Shown: in pieces, positions 52,947 to 60,699 of the stretch | Layout: every line of letters starts with the position of its first letter | How positions within the stretch are numbered: the stretch's first letter is position 1 | Source: Exiguobacterium sp. s122 | GTDB taxonomy: Bacteria > Bacillota > Bacilli > Exiguobacteriales > Exiguobacteriaceae | Assembly (NCBI RefSeq): GCF_018618475.1 | Contig: NZ_JACSMD010000001.1 | Location: 1,860,001-1,924,000, forward strand | DNA: 64,000 nt | Direction of reading: 5' to 3' | Notes under the pieces: generated by a model | Databases searched by the model: none | The model's input: only the letters and a program-made list of their open reading frames with translations | Told to the model about the DNA's origin: nothing | Program-made: the position numbers and the translations under genes

Positions 52947-52963
52947 AAGAAAGGATGATTTTT

Positions 52964-54169
52964 TTGAAATTACGCATTGGTCTTCTTGGTCGCATCATCA
53001 TCGCGATCGCATTTGGTATTTTAATCGGGAGCCTCGTGCCAGAAAGTCAGAGCTGGATTGTACGGACATTTGTCACGTTCAACACAATCTTCGGGCAGTT
53101 CTTAGGCTTCGCCATCCCACTCATCATTCTCGCCTTTATCATTCCGGGCATCGGGGAGCTCGGTAAAGGGGCAGGAAAACTCGTCGGCTTGACAGCCGTC
53201 ATCGCGTACTTGTCGACAATCGTCGCCGGTACACTCGCTTACTTCGCGACAAGCAACCTGTTCCCACAGATTTTGTCACGGAACACAGGATCCGCTGAAA
53301 ACCCAGAAGAAGCATTGCTTAGCGGCTTCTTGAACTTCGAGATTCCACCTGTATTTGGCGTCATGACTGCACTCGTTCTCGCTTTCGTCATCGGCATCGG
53401 GATTGCCGCAATCGAAAGCAAGCGCTCGCTCGACCTTGCCATGGATTTCCGCGATATCATTGAGCTCGTCATCAGCAAAGTTATCATTCCACTCTTACCG
53501 TTCCACATCGCCGGAATTTTCATGAACATGACGTATGCCGGACAAGTCGCTGAGATCCTCTCGGTGTTCTCGCTCGTCTTCGTCACAATCATTGTCCTTC
53601 ATTTGACAATGCTTATGATTCAGTACTCGATCGCAGGGGGCCTCAACAAAGAGAACCCGCTCAAGTTGCTTAAGACGATGATGCCGGCTTACTTCACAGC
53701 CATCGGGACGCAATCATCGGCTGCAACGATTCCGGTCACGCTTCGCCAAGCGAAAGCAAACAACGTCGATGAAGGCGTTGCGAACTTCGTCGTTCCACTC
53801 TGTGCAACGATCCACTTGTCAGGGTCGACAATCACGCTCACATCGGTCGGTGTCGCCCTCATGTACTTGAACGGCATGCCAATGTCGTACGCAATCGTGC
53901 TTCCGTTCATCCTCGCCCTCGGCGTGACGATGATCGCAGCACCTGGTGTCCCTGGCGGAGCCGTCATGGCCTCACTCGGACTGTTCGGTTCGATTCTTGG
54001 CTTCGATGCGACGATGCAGAGCTTAGTCATCGCGCTCTACTTGGCGCAAGATAGCTTCGGGACTGCGACGAACGTCACAGGTGACGGTGCCATCGCAAAA
54101 ATCGTCCATTACTTCAAACGTCATACGAAACTTCTTGACGATCCAAAAGCACGCGAAGAAATCGCATAA
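52964..54169 (+). CDS. Dicarboxylate/amino acid:cation symporter (DAACS family)
   Basis: 401 aa, about eight membrane helices with two re-entrant loops. Motifs of the Na+/H+-coupled glutamate/aspartate/serine carriers: TQSSAATIPVTL, NFVVPLCATIHLSGST, GVPGGAVMASLG and DSFGTATNVTGDG. SstT-type (serine/threonine) or GltP/DctA-type cannot be separated by eye. Start is TTG at 52964: AAAGGA is 8 nt before it, while the ATG at 52955 overlaps that site. Divergent from zapA. Ends in a hairpin terminator. Confidence 0.92.
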   Translation: MKLRIGLLGRIIIAIAFGILIGSLVPESQSWIVRTFVTFNTIFGQFLGFAIPLIILAFIIPGIGELGKGAGKLVGLTAVIAYLSTIVAGTLAYFATSNLFPQILSRNTGSAENPEEALLSGFLNFEIPPVFGVMTALVLAFVIGIGIAAIESKRSLDLAMDFRDIIELVISKVIIPLLPFHIAGIFMNMTYAGQVAEILSVFSLVFVTIIVLHLTMLMIQYSIAGGLNKENPLKLLKTMMPAYFTAIGTQSSAATIPVTLRQAKANNVDEGVANFVVPLCATIHLSGSTITLTSVGVALMYLNGMPMSYAIVLPFILALGVTMIAAPGVPGGAVMASLGLFGSILGFDATMQSLVIALYLAQDSFGTATNVTGDGAIAKIVHYFKRHTKLLDDPKAREEIA

Positions 54170-54177
54170 CGTGCTCA

Positions 54178-54208
54178 ACGGGCAAGCCTCACGGTTTGCC
54201 CGTTTTTC
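54178..54208 (+). terminator. Terminator after the symporter
   Basis: ACGGGCAA / TTGCCCGT stem with a loop of about ten bases and TTTTT tail. Confidence 0.88.
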
Positions 54209-54231
54209 TTACATAAAAAGGAGGAAGCTAT

Positions 54232-55077
54232 ATGGAATTTACGATTTGGGACAATCCCGACGCGTTCGCGGAACGCGTCTTGCCGGAGTTGATGAAGCGA
54301 GAAGCCGAACACAGTCTGATGATTGGCATCCTTGAAAATATAAAGCGCGGGGTATACCCTACCTATCATCAAATGACGGTCGAGGACGACGGGCGTCTGC
54401 TCGCCATCATGCAAGTCACGCCGCCACATCCACTCAACTATGTCATCGTGGACACCTCTCGTGCGCAAGACGTCCATACGATCGCGGTTTCAGCATTACT
54501 AGACCGGGACATTCCGTTCACTGAAATCGTGTCGGAACGCGTACACGCCGAGGCGTTCGCTGCTCGTTGGCGTGAACAGACGGGTCAAGACGCCTCGCCT
54601 TTTATGGCACAAGGCCTGTATCGACTCGACCACGTGAACGACATCTTGATTGCAGAAGGCGTGATGCGTTATGCGACGACAGACGATCAAGCACTACTCG
54701 AGGACTGGTATCGGGGCTTCGAACAAGATTCGGGACTCGCCCCTTCTGAGACAGAGAAAGTCATTCGCACCGTCACCATGATGATCGAGAACGATGACGT
54801 CGTCCTCTGGGAAGTCAACAGTACGCCCGTCTCATGCGCCAAACGCTCACGTCCGACGGAGAACGGCATCACCGTCTCGTTCGTCTATACGGTGCCTGAG
54901 AAGCGCGGAAAGGGATATGCCCGTTCACTCGTCGCCGAGCTCAGCCGGGAGCTCTTGAAGACAAAACAGTTCTGTACGCTCTACACCGATTTGACCAATC
55001 CGACGTCGAATAAGATCTACCAAGAGGTCGGCTATGAACCAATCATGGAATCGGCTTGGATCCGGCTCGCTAGATGA
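54232..55077 (+). CDS. GNAT family N-acetyltransferase
   Basis: 281 aa. The C-terminal half is a GNAT acetyl-CoA fold with motif A VSFVYTVPEKRGKGYARSLV (R/QxxGxG/A as RGKGYA) and motif B YTDLTNPTSNKIYQEVGYEPI. The N-terminal half is a degenerate second GNAT-like domain. Cytoplasmic; substrate unknown. AAAGGAGG precedes ATG at 54232. It ends one codon ahead of a hairpin that carries the ribosome site of the next gene. Confidence 0.88.
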   Translation: MEFTIWDNPDAFAERVLPELMKREAEHSLMIGILENIKRGVYPTYHQMTVEDDGRLLAIMQVTPPHPLNYVIVDTSRAQDVHTIAVSALLDRDIPFTEIVSERVHAEAFAARWREQTGQDASPFMAQGLYRLDHVNDILIAEGVMRYATTDDQALLEDWYRGFEQDSGLAPSETEKVIRTVTMMIENDDVVLWEVNSTPVSCAKRSRPTENGITVSFVYTVPEKRGKGYARSLVAELSRELLKTKQFCTLYTDLTNPTSNKIYQEVGYEPIMESAWIRLAR

Positions 55078-55120
55078 ATCGCTCCGCCTCCCCTATACTA
55101 CTAGGTGGAGGCGATTTTTT
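55078..55120 (+). terminator. Terminator-like hairpin masking the next ribosome site
   Basis: CGCCTCC (55086-55092 region) pairs with GGAGGCG (55107-55113), whose 3' arm is the ribosome site of the following ORF, then T6 directly before its ATG. A TATACT lies in the loop. It can act as the GNAT terminator and as a translation switch. Confidence 0.7.
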
Positions 55121-55318
55121 ATGAGTCATTGGTGGCAGCAAATCCCGAAACGGGTACGTCTCATCTTAGTAAGCGTGCTCGTCGGTTCGGTCGTTACGTA
55201 TATGCTCATCGTCGGGGGCAGGAGCGTCCTTGACGACCCGAATTGGGACACACTTTGGCTGAGTGTCATCGGAGCCGCGCTCTTGACGTTCATCAGTTAC
55301 CGGGCAACAAAAAAGTGA
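55121..55318 (+). CDS. Small two-helix membrane protein
   Basis: 65 aa. Two membrane helices (residues about 13-31 and 43-60) with a basic loop start (MSHWWQQIPKRVR). ATG at 55121 has GGAGGCG upstream; the frame open to 55034 lies inside the GNAT gene and lacks a site. No family recognised. The ribosome site is inside a terminator-like stem, so expression may be conditional. Confidence 0.65.
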   Translation: MSHWWQQIPKRVRLILVSVLVGSVVTYMLIVGGRSVLDDPNWDTLWLSVIGAALLTFISYRATKK

Positions 55319-55343
55319 TCGACGCGTTCGTCGATCACTTTTT
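55310..55343. terminator. Bidirectional terminator overlapping the stop codon
   Basis: A perfect 15-bp stem AAAAAGTGATCGACG / CGTCGATCACTTTTT with a CGTT loop, serving the small membrane protein gene and the convergent M23 gene. Confidence 0.92.
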
Positions 55344-55352
55344 GTATAGGAT

Positions 55353-56663
55353 TTAGAAGAATGAGGCTGGGTTGACTGTGTTCCCCGCGCTCGAAGACGA
55401 GTACGAGTAACCGCCACGGTGAATCTCGAAGTGAAGGTGTGACCCTGTCGAGTTCCCTGTGCTGCCCATCGCTCCGATGTTTTGACCTTGTGTAACGCGT
55501 TGTCCGGCCGATACCGATACCGAGCTCAAGTGCGCGTATACTGTCGTCCACACTTGTCCGTTCAAGACGTGCGTGACGATGACGTGGTTTCCGTAAGCGC
55601 CACCCCATCCTGCAGTCGTGACCGTCCCTGTCTGTGCCGCGTGGATTGGCGTACCGACTGGTCCAGCGATATCAATTCCGTTGTGGAACGTATAGCCGTT
55701 CGCACCGCTTGCCGCGCCCCATCCTTGTGAAAGACGGCCGCTTGCAGGGCGTTGGAACATGCCGCCGCTCGCCGGTGCTGATGCTGCCGGTGTCGCTGCC
55801 GCCGCGCTCGATGACGATGACGCGTTTGATGCTTGTTGTTTCTTCGCTGCAGCCGCCGCTGCCGCTTCAGCTTCGGCTTTACGTTTCGCTTCTTCAGCTG
55901 CACGACGTTGTGCTTCGATTTCAGCCTTGATTGACGCTTCTTGTGCTTGGAGCGTTGACTCCATCTCTTTCAAGCTCATCAATTTCGACTCGAATTTGAT
56001 TTTTTCTGCGTTCAACTTCTTGATTTTCGCTGCGCGCTCTTTCATTTTCTTATCGAGTGCCGCTTTGCGCTCTTCAAGTTGTTCTTTTTGTTTCACGAGC
56101 GTATCGCGCTCCGCTTTAAGATCCGCTTGCGCTGCCGCGAGCTTCTCTTTCGTCGCTTGATACTCTTCGAAGATTTGCTTGTCGTTCTCTTGGATCGTGC
56201 CGGCCGTGATCATGCGTGTGATCAAGTCGCCGAAGTCTTTCGAACCGAAGATGAACTCCGCCCAGTTAATCGACGTGCCGCCGTTCTTTTGCATCGTCGC
56301 CATCCGCTCTTTCATGAGCTCTTCTTGGGCTTTCATTTTTGCTTCGTACTTCTTAATTTGTGCTTCAAGCTCTTTAATCTTTTCTTGTGTCGCACGAATC
56401 TCAGCCTTCTTTTGCGCGACGTCGTTGATGACGTCTTGAAGCTCAGCGTCTAACTTGTTGATCTCTTGCTGCTCTTTGCTGATTGCTTGCTCACGCGATT
56501 GAATCGATGCGTTCGCTTTTGACTGTTCAGAACTATTTTGTTGTTGTTGCTGCTGGACTTTCTTTTGCTTGTCTGTGAGTGACGCCGCAAAACCAGGAGT
56601 CGTGCCGCTGATGAGAAGAGTCCCTAGAGTGACGGTTGCCGCAAGTTTCTTCAAGTTAACCAA
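55353..56663 (-). CDS. Secreted M23 peptidoglycan hydrolase with N-terminal coiled coil
   Basis: 436 aa. Signal peptide (residues 1-27, ending GFAA), a long Gln/Lys/Glu-rich coiled coil (30-255) as in PcsB/EnvC-like division hydrolases, an Ala/Ser linker (256-300), and a LytM/M23 endopeptidase domain with zinc motif HNGIDIAG and HLHFEIHRGG. Extracellular, cell-wall remodelling. Start is TTG at 56663 with GGAGGG upstream. Single gene with an extended -10 promoter. In related Firmicutes such proteins work under FtsEX; none is in the window. Confidence 0.92.
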   Translation of the reverse strand: MVNLKKLAATVTLGTLLISGTTPGFAASLTDKQKKVQQQQQQNSSEQSKANASIQSREQAISKEQQEINKLDAELQDVINDVAQKKAEIRATQEKIKELEAQIKKYEAKMKAQEELMKERMATMQKNGGTSINWAEFIFGSKDFGDLITRMITAGTIQENDKQIFEEYQATKEKLAAAQADLKAERDTLVKQKEQLEERKAALDKKMKERAAKIKKLNAEKIKFESKLMSLKEMESTLQAQEASIKAEIEAQRRAAEEAKRKAEAEAAAAAAAKKQQASNASSSSSAAAATPAASAPASGGMFQRPASGRLSQGWGAASGANGYTFHNGIDIAGPVGTPIHAAQTGTVTTAGWGGAYGNHVIVTHVLNGQVWTTVYAHLSSVSVSAGQRVTQGQNIGAMGSTGNSTGSHLHFEIHRGGYSYSSSSAGNTVNPASFF

Positions 56664-56758
56664 TGTGCTTCCCTCCGCTGAGTCGTGTGTATTTCTATCT
56701 ATAATAGATTCGTTATTTTGTCGAATTTTGACGAGATTTCGTTCTCGCTCTGAGACTC

Positions 56759-56764
56759 ATTATA
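56759..56764 (-). promoter_or_regulatory. Promoter (extended -10) of the M23 gene
   Basis: TGC TATAAT on the minus strand, about 95 bp before the start codon; no good -35. The rest of the gap 56664-56955 is A+T-rich and shows no gene. Confidence 0.6.
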
Positions 56765-56894
56765 GCAATCTAAACCTGAAATTATTTTACACTTATATTT
56801 CATTCGCGTTACATTGACCTGATTTAGGTTTTATCGCTTAAAAAACGTGGGTATATAGGCAGATTTGCTCATTTTTCTGTCACAAGTTCTCCGT

Positions 56895-56929
56895 ATAAAA
56901 AAAGAAAAGCGCTTCTAGATGCGCTTTTC
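56895..56929 (-). terminator. Intrinsic terminator after vanZ
   Basis: GAAAAGCGC / GCGCTTTTC perfect stem with an 8-base loop and seven T residues on the minus strand. Confidence 0.9.
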
Positions 56930-56955
56930 ACATAACAACCTTATACATTTTTGTT

Positions 56956-57471
56956 TTACCTTGTCATCATGTAGCCTGATCGCGACTTACGCTTTCGCCG
57001 TTTCACTAAATAGAGGCCACCGAGGAGCACGACCCCACATAGCGCACCGAAGCTGTCTAAGACGACGTCTTGGATGAGCGGCGTCCGCTCCGGCGTCAAG
57101 CTCTGATGGAACTCGTCATATACGCCGACCGTGGTCGCAAGCGCCCAAGCGAACAAGAGCGTAAGCCCAGCATGAATACGAGTACGCGAGACGGCTTTGA
57201 CGAAAAGCGCGCCGAGGACGAAGAAGACCGTGAAGTGCGCGGCTTTTCGAATCAAAAATTCAATCAAGCCGACCGTTCCTTTCGCCTCGAGTGAGACCGG
57301 GTCACCCGCGTAATCGAAATCCACGTTTCCGAGCATCGGCTCGGCCCATCCCCATTCGAACCGTTCGAGCGGTGAAACGATGCTCTGCTCCGAATAAGGT
57401 GTCGCGCTCGAGAAGAATAAGCCGACGAGAATGAGAGTGATCCAAATAAATTCATTTTTCAATATGTACAT
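56956..57471 (-). CDS. VanZ family membrane protein
   Basis: 171 aa, four membrane helices. The conserved VanZ pattern RKAAHFTVFFVLGALF, YDEFHQSLTPERTPLIQDVVLDSFGA is present (quoted in part). VanZ proteins give low-level teicoplanin tolerance in enterococci; elsewhere the role is unknown. A basic C-terminus KRRKRKSR is cytoplasmic. Single-gene unit. Confidence 0.88.
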   Translation of the reverse strand: MYILKNEFIWITLILVGLFFSSATPYSEQSIVSPLERFEWGWAEPMLGNVDFDYAGDPVSLEAKGTVGLIEFLIRKAAHFTVFFVLGALFVKAVSRTRIHAGLTLLFAWALATTVGVYDEFHQSLTPERTPLIQDVVLDSFGALCGVVLLGGLYLVKRRKRKSRSGYMMTR

Positions 57472-57602
57472 AACATCGATCCTTTCTGTCTGCGAGCTTC
57501 ATTATACGAGTTTCCTCCCATTACATTGTAACAAGGGCATCATCGTTTCGTGACAATTTGATTGCGGACAACCGATTTAAAGTCGTACATGGGAAACGCG
57601 CT

Positions 57603-57611
57603 TGCTATACT
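57603..57611 (+). promoter_or_regulatory. Promoter (extended -10) of the peroxidase gene
   Basis: TGC TATACT, 18 bp before the start ATG, with TCGTAC as a weak -35 at 17 bp. No PerR box was recognised. Confidence 0.5.
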
Positions 57612-57629
57612 AGAGGCAAAGGGGGAAAC

Positions 57630-58106
57630 ATGATGATCTATCAATACGAAGCGACAGACATGAGCGGTAAGCTCCAACCATTATCGAAATATGAGGGAGA
57701 CGTACTCTTGATCGTCAACACGGCAAGCAAGTGCGGCTTCACGCCGCAACTCGACGGCCTCGAGACGTTGTACGCGCAATATAAAGACCAAGGACTCCAA
57801 GTGCTCGGTTTCCCGTGCAATCAGTTCGGCCATCAAGACCCAGGGACGAACGAAGAGATTAACGAGTTTTGTCAGTTGAACTATGGTGTGTCGTTCCCGA
57901 TGTTCGCCAAAGTCGACGTCAACGGGAAAGACGCGCATCCACTCTTCCAATACTTAGCGAAGGAAGCACCGGGACTACTCGGCTCGAAGGCGATCAAATG
58001 GAACTTTACGAAGTTCCTCGTCGACCGCCAAGGAAACGTCATCGAACGGTTCTCCCCGCAGACGACGCCGGCCGAAATCGAATCCGCCATTAAAAAGTTA
58101 ATTTAA
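57630..58106 (+). CDS. Glutathione peroxidase family thiol peroxidase (BsaA-like)
   Basis: 158 aa. Peroxidatic Cys35 (NTASKCGFT), with [12 protein letters not shown] and [10 protein letters not shown] carrying the catalytic Gln and Trp. Cys replaces selenocysteine, and such Firmicute enzymes use thioredoxin. Detoxifies hydrogen and organic peroxides. AAAGGGGG precedes ATG at 57630; the frame open to 57558 runs into the promoter. A hairpin follows. Confidence 0.93.
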   Translation: MMIYQYEATDMSGKLQPLSKYEGDVLLIVNTASKCGFTPQLDGLETLYAQYKDQGLQVLGFPCNQFGHQDPGTNEEINEFCQLNYGVSFPMFAKVDVNGKDAHPLFQYLAKEAPGLLGSKAIKWNFTKFLVDRQGNVIERFSPQTTPAEIESAIKKLI

Positions 58107-58117
58107 GTGAAACTTGT

Positions 58118-58155
58118 CCCATCCTCCGTTCGTACGATACATAAAGGAGGATGGG
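58118..58155 (+). promoter_or_regulatory. Hairpin sequestering a ribosome site
   Basis: A perfect 10-bp dyad CCCATCCTCC (58118-58127) / GGAGGATGGG (58146-58155) with an 18-base loop. The 3' arm contains the ribosome site AAGGAGG of the next gene. No T tract follows, so it is not a typical terminator. Confidence 0.75.
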
Positions 58156-58159
58156 ATTC

Positions 58160-58612
58160 ATGTTTCATACATATACACGGCAGCGGAACGTCGTGCGCAC
58201 GACTGCGTTTCTTACTGTCTTGTTTCTCGGCCTCGAACTCACCTTTCAAGGGGCGGACCAGACGGTGGGCTATGCCGAGACGAATCCGAGCTGGTTGCCT
58301 GAGGCGTGGACGGCAAACCCGATGCTCACCTTGTATCTCGGTGTGCTATTGATTTTATTCATCGACCTTGTCGTGTCGAGTATCGTTTATCGAAAGCATA
58401 GTTCGCCTACCTACGTCCGTCGTTTCATCGCGTTGCAGTTCTTTGGCGCGCTCGTCGCCACGTCCGCCTACTTGACGGCCGTCTATGTTGAGCCACGTTG
58501 GCCGTTCACGTTTCTCGTCTCATTCGGGATTATGATGTCGTTCGGCTTGACGGACAAGTTTTTAAAACCGCTTCAACCAGAAAAACAGGAAGGTGTGCCG
58601 AATGAACGGTGA
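58160..58612 (+). CDS. Hypothetical four-helix membrane protein
   Basis: 150 aa with four membrane helices (about residues 15-35, 55-77, 88-110 and 115-137). No family recognised. ATG at 58160 is chosen: AAGGAGG (58144-58150) is nine bases before it, while the ATG at 58151 overlaps the site. The site lies in the 3' arm of a perfect 10-bp stem, so translation may be regulated. The 3' end overlaps a bidirectional terminator. Confidence 0.65.
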   Translation: MFHTYTRQRNVVRTTAFLTVLFLGLELTFQGADQTVGYAETNPSWLPEAWTANPMLTLYLGVLLILFIDLVVSSIVYRKHSSPTYVRRFIALQFFGALVATSAYLTAVYVEPRWPFTFLVSFGIMMSFGLTDKFLKPLQPEKQEGVPNER

Positions 58613-58625
58613 CCTTCCTGTTTTT
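58581..58625. terminator. Bidirectional terminator between convergent genes
   Basis: AACAGGAAGGT / ACCTTCCTGTT stem with a 17-base loop, flanked by A5 and T5. It overlaps the ends of both genes. Confidence 0.85.
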
Positions 58626-59565
58626 AGCGTGGCGTGATGAAATTAATTGTATAGAACGGGCTATTGTCGTCGTTATGCACAAGTCCGACCGACGCATGGG
58701 TGAACTCAGGCTTCAAGATATTCTCGCGGTGACCGAGCGAGTTCATGAGCCCCCAGTGGGCGTGAAAGACGCTCATCTGGCCCATCGCCAAGTTCTCTCC
58801 GGCGACCGAATATGTGAGCCCGTACTCGTTCATCCGCTCGAACGGGTCCCGTCCTTCTGGGTCCGTATGGCTGAAGAAATTGTTCTCCGCCATATTCTCG
58901 CTATGTGCCCGAACGACGGGAAGGAGCGGCTCAAAGTCGGCGAGCGCTGACAGGTTAAACTTTTGGCGGTCCCAATTCATGAGCAACCGCATGAGCGTCT
59001 CGTTCCCGACCGTACTTTCGGCTGAGATGTCGCCGTAATACCCGTCACTCGCCTCTTCGACGCGACGGTCGACGGAAAGCACGGCTTTCAGCTTGTCGTC
59101 GTCGTGTTGATCGAAGAAGAACGTGACGTAATTGCCGTTAATCGCATACACCGAAAACGACGGGTCGTCGGGAATCAAATAGCGGCGCATCCCTTTATCG
59201 TACGAACGGACGGCATCGAAACCGATTTGCTCGACGTCTTGCCGCGTCGTCTCATCCACAATCAGACCTTCATACGTGCTCCCCGTCTCGAATTGATAGA
59301 ACCCTTTCTTCGCGCCGTCCGCATCGATCAATTCGAGCGTCCGATCGCCGTTTCGTTCGAGCAAGTACCAATCATTCCCGGCATATTGGCTAGCAAAGCG
59401 CGGGGCATCGGTGACTTCAGTTGTCTCCTCATCGGTCCCTTCCACTTCCTCCGCCACGTCCGATTTTACTTGAACACTCGTCGGCGCCGAAACGTTCGGC
59501 ACTTCATATTTCCAAGCGGCATAGCCACCAATCGCCATCAAAATGATGATTAATTTGCGAATCAT
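58624..59565 (-). CDS. CAP domain (SCP-like) extracellular protein
   Basis: 313 aa. N-terminal membrane anchor (residues 1-20), acidic linker, a CAP-associated N-terminal domain (about 70-180), and a C-terminal CAP/SCP domain with HSENMAENNFFSHTDPEG, AGENLAMG, LMNSLGHRENIL. Bacillus relatives (YlbC/YkwD-like) are secreted; the function is unknown. ATG at 59565 has GGAG five bases before; the longer frame does not. Located 22 nt after ohrR on the same strand, so it may be cotranscribed. Confidence 0.88.
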   Translation of the reverse strand: MIRKLIIILMAIGGYAAWKYEVPNVSAPTSVQVKSDVAEEVEGTDEETTEVTDAPRFASQYAGNDWYLLERNGDRTLELIDADGAKKGFYQFETGSTYEGLIVDETTRQDVEQIGFDAVRSYDKGMRRYLIPDDPSFSVYAINGNYVTFFFDQHDDDKLKAVLSVDRRVEEASDGYYGDISAESTVGNETLMRLLMNWDRQKFNLSALADFEPLLPVVRAHSENMAENNFFSHTDPEGRDPFERMNEYGLTYSVAGENLAMGQMSVFHAHWGLMNSLGHRENILKPEFTHASVGLVHNDDNSPFYTINFITPR

Positions 59566-59587
59566 GTCGACTCCTTTCGCAAAACGC

Positions 59588-60034
59588 TTACCCTTGTTGC
59601 TCACCGAACGCCTTCAAACGCGCTTTGATGTCGATGAGCATCTCCATATAGGCGACATATGTCGCTTCATCTATTTTCAGCATACCACTCACTTGACGCG
59701 GAACGTCCTCCGCCTGCTCACGCAGTGCGCGACCTGAATCGGTGAGCGTCAGTACAATGCGGCGCTCGTCATCTTGTGCCCGTACTTTTTCAACATAGCC
59801 GATTTGCATCAAGCGTTTGACGAGTGGCGACAGCGTACCCGAGTCGAGCGTCAGCCGTTCTCCGACTTGTTTCAAATCGATTCCTTCCTCTTCCCACAAG
59901 ACGAGCATAACCAGGTACTGGCTATAGGTCAGGTTTAACGGAGCCAAAATCGGGCGATATAAACGTGTCAGCTCTTTTGAGGCAGTATAGAGCTGAAAAC
60001 AGATTTGATGTTCTAATGTTAGCGAACTTTTCAT
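59588..60034 (-). CDS. ohrR: Organic hydroperoxide-sensing MarR-type repressor OhrR
   Basis: 148 aa. MarR winged helix with the OhrR hallmarks: redox-sensing Cys12 in LEHQICFQLYTASKELTRLY (in part), YSQYLVMLVLWEEEG, and LDSGTLSPLVKRL in the recognition helix. A single cysteine suggests the one-Cys (Bacillus) type, inactivated by mixed disulfide. GGAGG precedes ATG. Divergent from ohr with a shared palindromic operator at 60100-60123. Confidence 0.93.
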   Translation of the reverse strand: MKSSLTLEHQICFQLYTASKELTRLYRPILAPLNLTYSQYLVMLVLWEEEGIDLKQVGERLTLDSGTLSPLVKRLMQIGYVEKVRAQDDERRIVLTLTDSGRALREQAEDVPRQVSGMLKIDEATYVAYMEMLIDIKARLKAFGEQQG

Positions 60035-60099
60035 GGTTTGTCCTCCGGCTGTAGTCTTAGGACAAGCATATCACTTGCACATTCATTTGACTGCCTTAT

Positions 60100-60123
60100 A
60101 ATTAAGTTGTGCACAATATAATT
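60100..60123. promoter_or_regulatory. OhrR operator between ohrR and ohr
   Basis: Dyad AATTA..TTGTGCACAA..TAATT: a perfect 10-bp core (60107-60116) with AATTA / TAATT-type arms, resembling Bacillus OhrR boxes. It overlaps TATAAT at 60117-60122. Confidence 0.75.
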
Positions 60124-60151
60124 GTTGAAAATGAAACGGAGGAAATGAATC

Positions 60152-60568
60152 ATGAAACCAGTATTCACAGCTTCTGCAACAGCAATCGGTGGCCGCGAAG
60201 GACGCGTCACATCAACGGACGGTATCATCGACTTAAACGTCTCGATGCCTGGCTCAAAACATGCGGACGAAGCGACGAACCCTGAACAGTTGTTCGCAGC
60301 CGGCTATGCGGCTTGCTTCGGTAGCGCATTGAACCTCGTCATCAGTAAAGAGCGCGTCAAGACGGAAGGTTCAAGCGTCACGGGTCACGTCACGCTCAAC
60401 CAGGATGACGAAGGCGGCTTCTTCATTTCCGTTGAACTCGAAGTCGAAATCAAAGGTGTCGACCAAGAGACAGCCGAGCGCCTCGTCGAAGCGGCACACC
60501 AAGTGTGTCCGTATTCGAAAGCGACACGCGGCAACGTCGACGTCAAATTGACAGCAAAAGCAGCATAA
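60152..60568 (+). CDS. ohr: Organic hydroperoxide resistance protein Ohr
   Basis: 138 aa. Thiol peroxidase of the Ohr/OsmC family: catalytic Cys55 in [10 protein letters not shown], resolving Cys119 in [13 protein letters not shown], and the Arg in EGRV. Reduces organic hydroperoxides using lipoylated protein in characterised cases. CGGAGG precedes ATG. Divergent from ohrR. Ended by an intrinsic terminator. Confidence 0.96.
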   Translation: MKPVFTASATAIGGREGRVTSTDGIIDLNVSMPGSKHADEATNPEQLFAAGYAACFGSALNLVISKERVKTEGSSVTGHVTLNQDDEGGFFISVELEVEIKGVDQETAERLVEAAHQVCPYSKATRGNVDVKLTAKAA

Positions 60569-60574
60569 TCACGC

Positions 60575-60603
60575 TCCCGCTCCTCATCGAGCGGGATTTT
60601 TTT
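60575..60603 (+). terminator. Terminator after ohr
   Basis: TCCCGCTC / GAGCGGGA stem followed by seven T residues. Confidence 0.9.
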
Positions 60604-60640
60604 GTAACGAAACGATGATCACTCGTTTTCTCAACATTCT

Positions 60641-60669
60641 TTGCTTCCTTACGACAGTCCGAGTAGAAT
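60641..60669 (+). promoter_or_regulatory. Promoter of the metallophosphoesterase gene
   Basis: -35 TTGCTT (60641-60646), a 17-bp spacer and -10 TAGAAT (60664-60669). Confidence 0.7.
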
Positions 60670-60699
60670 GAAAGAACCGACGACACGAGGAGGGACGAC

